In this document: one piece after another, positions 1-64,000 of the stretch | Numbering within the stretch: position 1 is the first letter of the stretch | Layout: the number at the start of each line of letters is the position of its first letter | From: Limanda limanda | Taxonomy: Eukaryota > Chordata > Actinopteri > Pleuronectiformes > Pleuronectidae | NCBI RefSeq assembly: GCF_963576545.1 | Contig: NC_083649.1 | Span: forward strand, 11,640,646-11,704,645 | Direction: 5' to 3' | Length of the DNA: 64,000 nt | Notes under the pieces: generated by a model | The model's input: the letters and a program-made list of their open reading frames with translations, nothing else | What the model was told of the DNA's origin: nothing | Database searches by the model: none | Translations under genes and position numbers: made by a program

Positions 1-1200
1 CACACATAAAACTACCACACACACACTTCCACACACAGTCCGATACAGACCTATGCTCAGATGAACCACAGGTGCAGCACACACACCTGCCTGCCCCAGC
101 GTCTTTGTGGGGAACGAGGTCTTTACCTTTTAGAATAATTAAGATAATAAATCACTTTAAGGAGATGAAAACAATTTGTTACACAGCAGTGAACATGAAC
201 ATGTATTTGTGTGCATGTGTGTGTGTGTCTTTCTTCTCAGGGCCTTCCACAAGGCCCAAGTATAAATGTGTGGGTGTTTGTAAAGGGATAGAACACTAAC
301 AGGTGGTGGGACCAAAACAGCCGTGTGGTTCTCACACAAAGACACACACGCACACACACTAATGCTACATCACCATTTAGGAGACACTATAATCCAAAAC
401 AAACACAATTGTAGCTCCATTTAATAAAACTGAAAAATGCTAAGAGAGATCAAGTTCTGTTTGAGAATCAAGACAATCTCATTTAGAGTTTCACTGCTTT
501 AATCAAAACTGCGAAGAAAAGAGAAACAGCGAAAAGGCCAAATGACAATGATATATAATTTATTGCATTAAATATAATTTTTTCCCCCTGCTGCTTTAAT
601 GAATACAGTTTCCCCAAGACCAGCACAGGACAAATGTCTCCAGTTTCACACATTAAAGGTTGTTGGGCGATTGTAGTTATGACTGTGATCATAATACTAT
701 GACAGCTTTTACTTAGCTTTTGAATGCAATAAAATGAATTGGTCATGACAGCTCCAAGAGCTGAAGATACTCTAATTATCTGAGAAAATAGCGATTTAAA
801 CATGTTACAGTTTTCTGGTAAAGACCAATCAAAGTAGCCCTCAGTGAGAAATCGCATGGAAGTTGATGGAACAGCAGGTTGACAGGAAGTGGAATGCATT
901 TAAAATATGATCAATTAATTTCTGCTCCATTCTTTTCATTTCAGTGTCAAAACATGGGTGTATTGTCTATTGAAATTACTGATTGGCTTTTTGGTTGTTG
1001 GTTTCTCTGTTCAAGTTTTAAAATCAGTGAAAGTCAGGTGTGTTTAGCTGCGTGTTGTTATTTGGCTCGAATCATCGATTCTGTTTATTTCACACCTCTG
1101 ATAGTAATTCTTCTGCCAGGAAAGTAAAACCGACTCCAGTGTTTGGCACCTAACGCTGGCACCTACTTCTGTTATTCTGCTATTTCAGTCTGTCTTCCTC

Positions 1201-1356
<156 letters not shown>

Positions 1357-2029
1357 CACTGGGTGGGCCAGCACTGATTGTGTTCAATGGAGGAGCAGAG
1401 CACCTCCACTTTTCAGAAGCCGAGCTCAGTGCCGCTTGATCACGACTCTGTTCCAGAGAATAAAGCGTCTGTCACTGCGGCCCTGTCGGATCACTAGCTC
1501 GCTACTCGACCTGACACTAACGCAGGGGGAAGTGTGTTAACGGCTCCTTGTTTACACGCCGCGCATGTCATGCTACTTCAAAGGTGGAGGAGAGCGCGGC
1601 AGAGATGCCGTATGAAAGGCCTGGTGAGGCGGAGAGAGGGAGGAGATGGAGGAGGGAAAAGGCTGATGACAGAGAGGAGCAGAGCAGACGAGGTGACAGT
1701 GGGAAGAAGCTCACAGCTCCACATGGCTCAGGTTGCCAAGCTGGAGAGACATTAGAAACTTTAGACCTCAGTTTAGCACACGGCTTCTCTCTGAGTGGCA
1801 TCTTTTTTATGATCCGCAGAATCTGAGGGAGCAGGAAGCAGTAAAAAGCTCTGCTCTTGAAGTCCGGACAGGGTCAAAACAGAACAAGGGTGGTTGGATT
1901 TTGACCCAGATATGGCACAGACAGAGATCAGCTGAGAAAGGACTGGATTTCATCTGCTGTATATCTGCAAAGGGAAAAAATGACCTGTCTATTTAGTTCA
2001 TCACTTATCTTTATATAGCACAAAGTGCA

Positions 2030-2755
2030 GCAAAGTGGTGCAGTGCACTGGAGCCTCACAGGAGGAAGGTTCTTGGTTTGGTATTGAGGCATCTCTGGTA
2101 GATTTTCTCTGGTAACTCTGGCTGCCTCCCAAAGACATGCACACTGAAGTTAGGTTAATTGGACTCTAAATAGACTGTAGGTTATTTGTCTCTTTACAAC
2201 AGTTTTCAGACATGAACTCTGGAAAATGCCTGGAAAGTTGCGTCTGGACTTTGTCAGGAGTTTGCCTTTCACATATGAGGAACGCAGCAGGGGATTGTTT
2301 GGGTCAGACATGTTTAAAAGAAAAGGAAAATAACCAGAATGTTCAGGAGAGGCATGGCGCCTGGGCAGAGGAGGCAGGACATGCGGGAGAAATTCTGCTG
2401 CGGAAATCATATGTTTTAAGCATATCATCACCGGCCTTCATCTCCGAAAGCTTGAATCAAATCACATCGTCCTTCTAATTTGTAAATATATTGCGTATTA
2501 CCTCCATCATAGAAATGTGCCCACTCATTTCCCAGACTTTTGACTTGGGATCTGGCATGAAAAGTTCTGGACACAAATGTCCGGAGCAACATCCGGTCTT
2601 CAGTGTAAGTCGGACAGGAGCAGTTGTACCTGTGATTGGATAAGGACCTGACCAGGGTTGGTTCTCCCGCCTCTTGGCCATTGTCAGCTTGGGTTTGTCT
2701 CCAACCTATTTCACAGTGATCCCTAAAGCACGAGTTGTATAATGGATGTTCCTAC
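2030..2755 (+). mobile_element. tRNA-headed SINE, split by a later insertion
   Basis: A head resembling a teleost tRNA-derived SINE (AAGTGGTGCAGTGCACTGG, then CCTCACAGGAGGAAGGTTC) starts near 2040. Body sequence (CCTCCCAAAGACATGCACAC) runs to about 2199. Body and tail (CCTGACCAGGGTTGGTTC, CCGCCTCTTGGCCATTGTC) resume near 2630 and run to about 2755. The middle 425 nt do not belong to this family. Family assignment is from memory of fish repeats. Confidence 0.6.
2200..2629. mobile_element. insertion within the SINE; member of the TTTCAGACATG repeat family
   Basis: The segment begins AGTTTTCAGACATGAACTCTGG and interrupts the SINE body. TACAAC at the left border and its complement GTTGTA at the right border suggest short inverted ends. 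The same TTTCAGACATG terminus occurs near 12010, 12232 (inverted) and 54040 (inverted). Likely a short non-autonomous DNA element; boundaries are approximate. Confidence 0.5.
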
Positions 2756-3154
2756 ACGAGCCCTTCTGTTAGAACCAGTTTGTTTTTTATCAGATTCACA
2801 GAGATTTTGCATAAATAAGTGATTTTCTCTTATTTCCAGCACTTTAAGAGAGTATCTGCTGCACTCATTCACAACTAATCTGTGGCTTTAGATAAAATGT
2901 CACTTTCCACTCTTCTGATTGAGCAACTCTCGCTGCTCACAGACGTCTGTCCTCTTAATCCTACTTAAGATCTCACTCTGTATCTGTTCCAGAGTTAATA
3001 GCAGAGGTGATGGATTTAGGAAAACTTAAGAAAACAAGTAATATAAAGTTTATTTACTTAATTTACCTTTTCTGTGACTTTGGAAGGAAGCCCAGTTGCG
3101 TCAGGTCTATTTTTGCTCGTAAAGATAAATGCATTCTCCTGTTTCTAGGTTTGA

Positions 3155-3178
3155 ACGTGTGTGTGTGTGTGCGCATGT

Positions 3179-3229
<51 letters not shown>
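3155..3229. repeat. compound (TG)n-(GA)n microsatellite
   Basis: A short TG run with GCGC interruption (3155-3180) passes into a perfect GA run of about 48 nt (3182-3229), purine on the ebf1 sense strand. Confidence 0.97.
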
Positions 3230-3231
<2 letters not shown>

Positions 3232-4344
3232 CAACATTTTTAAAAACAAGTGAAGAAAAGAGAGGTGGATATGACATTGATACATGCTTGTCCAGGGTAG
3301 GAAGCAAGTTCACAGGAAGTTGCCTGGCCCACTCTTTTCCCATGGCACAATGAGCAGGTCTAATCATAGACAGAAGTGTGGCTCATAGAGTACATTTCCT
3401 CTTCAAATTCTCTCGGTTCTATCTCTTCCTACTGTTCCCACACTCACATTTGCTTTCACTGAACCACGAGCGAGGGAAAACTTTACACAGGAGACGAGAG
3501 AAACGGTTTCAGATGTGCGGCCGTTGGATCACACTCAGCCGAGCTCTGCCGTGGCCGAGGTCATTCTCGTGATTTCAGCGCGGATACCTGTTTGTTTTGA
3601 TTTCTCAATACATGAAATGGCTTCACACTGGGCTCGACTTGCAATCCAGCCTCCATTGTGTCATCTCCATGAGGGGAGTTTGTGGTAAAAGTGGTCTCTG
3701 CTGGAAATTATCTTTATCTTTGTCGACATACCTCGAATGAATTTTGTGTTTCAGATTACACACACTCGTGTCTACATCGTCCTGGACCGCCATCCGCTCC
3801 CTCGGGCACCGGGTTCATGTATCGATACATTTTCAGCAGATGGTTTTCAACTGGAATTTATTCAGATTCATGGAAAACTATAACTGACAAGGGCCCCGGG
3901 TGCTTGGAGCTGGATGGTCCAGGGTTGTGATTGGCCAATGAGCCCAGTTCTGGTACATGCATGTGCTAACGCATGCAGCAACACTCATGTGCACCCTGAA
4001 TGAGCGGGTCACAGAGAGGGGCCGTTAAAGAGAATGACACAACCAGTTAAAACCTGATGGATTTTTGGCTGCGGCCTATCAGGATTGGTCCTTAGACATC
4101 ACATGACGAGTCCTATATCACAACTAGCTATCAGTGGGAGAAGCTTTAGGCTACAACATTATTCTAATGGGCCGCTCAGGTTGTACACGCACTGTTGCTG
4201 TTTTCCATTAATGCCACAGAGCTCCAAGCCAGTTAATGTGGGTCTATAGCTTCTACATTGTTGAGGTAAAGGCTCATGTTGGGGCCCTGTGTGTGAAATG
4301 CTGCCCCTGGGGCCACAGTGCAGGCTCAAACAGAGATAACTTTC

Positions 4345-4560
4345 TTTACCTCCGCCAAGGAAGTTATGTTTTAATATAAGATTGTTTGTTAGTTTGCAGG
4401 ATTGCGCAAAACTACTGAACAGATTACCAGTAAACTTGGTGGAAGGATGTGGTATGGGTCAGAGATGAAACCATTACATTGTGGTGTGGATCCTGATCTG
4501 GAGGCAGATGTAAGATTTTATTCTCACTTTTTTTAACCTTGTGAGATAATCAATTTTCTA
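4345..4560 (+). mobile_element. dispersed teleost repeat fragment (CCTCCGCCAAGG family)
   Basis: It begins TTACCTCCGCCAAGGAAGTT, followed by GTTTGCAGGATTGCGCAAAA and AAACTTGGTGGAAGGATGTG. The same modules recur at 27085-27265, 43850-44465 and partly at 16905-17040 and 50745-50870. Probably a non-autonomous DNA transposon; class not established from the sequence. Confidence 0.55.
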
Positions 4561-5472
4561 TATTTTCATTCAATGTTTGAGTATTTATTCATTTTTCCCT
4601 CCAATTTGATTCAACAGAGATAATTAATGGATATTGATTAAAAGGAAACAGTCCGGTTTAGGGAACTGATATCTATGAATTTAAATGTGGTTTCATAAGG
4701 GGACTGTGAGGCCTTGATGGACGTGTGCGCTTCACTGTGAGCCATTTTAGTTTAAAGGACTCCCATTCTCTCTCGATTCTTGGAACACAGCTTTTCCAAG
4801 TGGCAGAATTACCCTTCAACTTCTTTGCACAAAACAGCACAATGCAAAGCTACGTTCTGAGTGTCTTGACTTTCATCATCGAATGAATGGCAGCAGAAAT
4901 GTGACACCTTCAACTTGACATTCAGCAAATGTAGAAAAAGAGGAAATCACCAGGGAAATTAAATCATCATTCCCAAAGTTTGGAGTTGAGCTTGAAACCT
5001 GCAAAGTTTGTTGGACTCTTCGCGACCTTTACCGGTCAGTTAGACTGTGCGTGTATATGATGTGTGACTTTGCATTAATGTTACATTTGAATATTGCGTG
5101 TGTGTTTTCAGTTTTTCGAGCGTCGGCGTGTGTTTCGCTGACAGACAGTGAAACTTCCTCACCGCTCAGTGAGAAAAGTGAACCTGTCACTCAGTTCAAA
5201 CACAGAAGAATTCACCAAAGACTGACAGTGTGTGTGAATTGATTGACTGATAGCTCAGTGACGCGTGATCTCTGCTCTCGCTTTCTTCTGAGCTTCCTTT
5301 CCTCGATCCAGAAATATGGCATAAGGTCGAGCCTCAGCTGAAACTGTGACCACGGCTCTGTGGATACACAACTTTATTCTTTGGAGCATTTGACTTCAGA
5401 GACTCAGCCTGTGAGCGGATGACACACGGTTGTTATTTAGTGTATTTTTTAAATGTTGGTGAGCATAAGTGA

Positions 5473-5696
<224 letters not shown>

Positions 5697-5904
5697 ACAG
5701 ACGGCAGAGGTGTTACCCCAACAACACAACCAGTGTCGCTGCTATAACCTGCTGGAGTTAAATAAAGCCACAGTGTATAACAGACTTGGTCATATCCTCA
5801 TTGTGATTTCCTCTTAGTGCTGAATAGTATCACGTCCTCTGACCAGTTTGACAGACAGTGAAGACAAGTGTCAACCAGCACTGATGCATGGCAGTAACAC
5901 GTCA

Positions 5905-6165
5905 GGTCCCCTCGGTGTGGAGTGTGCATGTTCTCCTCTTGTATGTGTGTGTTTTCTCCGGGACTTCATCCCACAGTCAAAAGACACGCAGATTGTAAAT
6001 AGGTAGGAGTTTCTAAACTGACTGTAATGTGAGAATGATTTGTTTGTTTGTCTCTGTATGGCGACTGGCCAGGGTTTCCCTCGCCTCTCGCCCAATGTCA
6101 GCTGGGATCGGCTCCAGCTCCAAAATGACCCTTAAAGGATAAGCAGTATCTGATGGATGAAGGGA
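5905..6165 (+). mobile_element. SINE body and tail, same family as at 2030
   Basis: It contains GTGTGGAGTGTGCATGTTC, TTTTCTCCGGGACTTC, CGCCTCTCGCCCAATGTCAG and CCTTAAAGGATAAGCAGTAT in the order typical of this fish repeat. The tRNA-like head appears missing (5'-truncated). Confidence 0.65.
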
Positions 6166-6883
6166 TTTCAATGAGCATGTGTCTGATTGGTAATGTGGCT
6201 CCGTCTTCTTGTGTTGAAATATGATGAATATCATATTAAGTTGGGCTGGAGGGGCACTCGGAGATCAAATACCAACTCGCCAAAAAATGTCTGGATCCGC
6301 CCGTTTATCTGGATCCTCTCCAGAATTCAGTGGGTTCTGGCTTCGCTCATTTCCCAATTAATTAATTACAATTAACTTCTGGAGGTTTTGCTGTTGCATT
6401 CTGATATTCTTTGTTTTATGCATTATGAACAACTTCTATGAAAAGGACAACACAAACAATACCTTGTTGCTATGAAAACAGGTGTTTGTAAGCACCGGAT
6501 TTGTCTCATTCCCATGTGTTGCAGACTTTACAAACACGTCACTGGTGCACACAGCTCCATGTTCCTTCATGACCATGAAAATGTCTGAGCACTGAATGAG
6601 TATTAATCACAAGTTTGAAAAAGTTCTGAATTATTTACTCCTGTTCTAGTCGTGTTTGCAGAAAACTACCGTGCCCAGCTGTTAGAGTAATTAGTATTCG
6701 TTATTTTTTAACAGACCTGAATTTCACCATACGCCAATTATCAAACATTTACGTCACATTTATGACATAAGGTTATACAATTTTTTTTTGAATGCTCATC
6801 AGGGAGTTTGAAAGTCACATGTGAAGATTGACTGTTAAATAATTTTGTATTTTCTTTTCTTCTCCGTGTCTCTCTCTTTTCAG

Positions 6884-64000
<57,117 letters not shown>

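Noticed and set aside
4310..4322. CCCCTGGGG as EBF site
   Set aside because: Lacks the flanking T and A of TCCCNNGGGA; only the GC core matches.

Overview
This is vertebrate, almost certainly teleost fish, genomic DNA. It is intron-dominated and packed with long (TG)n/(CA)n, (GA)n/(CT)n and pentanucleotide microsatellites. It also holds relics of dispersed repeats that I recall from many fish genomes. The only protein-coding gene I can support is an internal part of an Early B-cell Factor (COE family) transcription factor on the + strand. Seven exons are readable with correct AG/GT borders and matching phases: 6884-6957, 10685-10753, 51942-52023, 53061-53202, 54482-54612 (or from 54479), 56127-56253, and 63952 to the window end. 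Joined, they read without a stop from mouse EBF1 residue 138 to about 362 (numbering recalled). That covers the end of the DNA-binding domain with its zinc knuckle, the IPT/TIG domain and the start of the helix-loop-helix region. Paralog-informative residues ([23 protein letters not shown]) favour ebf1; I cannot tell ebf1a from ebf1b. The start, exons 1-4 and the C-terminal half lie outside the window.

Layout: 1-6883 is the 3' part of intron 4. Intron 5 is 3.7 kb and intron 6 is very large at 41.2 kb (10754-51941). Introns 7-9 are 1.0, 1.3 and 1.5 kb, and intron 10 is 7.7 kb. Intron 6 contains a complete short hAT-type DNA transposon (30927-31733) with an 8-bp target-site duplication and a decayed BED-finger remnant. 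It also contains a second terminal-inverted-repeat element (about 18683-19433), a tRNA-headed SINE (41828-42124), a tRNA-Ser-like relic (about 43380-43452), a 14-bp-unit minisatellite (22785-22928) and a diverged 150-bp duplication (47031-47180 and 48308-48470). Several complex, CpG- or TAAT-rich blocks between the microsatellites look like candidate regulatory elements. Four perfect PBX/PREP-type decamers (TGATTGACAG) and two perfect EBF-type palindromes (TCCCNNGGGA) are the most concrete sites.

I find no CRISPR array, intact RNA gene, second protein-coding gene or obviously new multi-gene system. The most interesting signals concern RNA processing and regulation: a NAGNAG acceptor at exon 9, simple repeats just downstream of every 5' splice site, a Z-DNA/G-quadruplex composite repeat in intron 4, and the paired PBX/PREP sites. 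Paralog assignment, residue numbering and repeat family names rest on memory; no searches were run.
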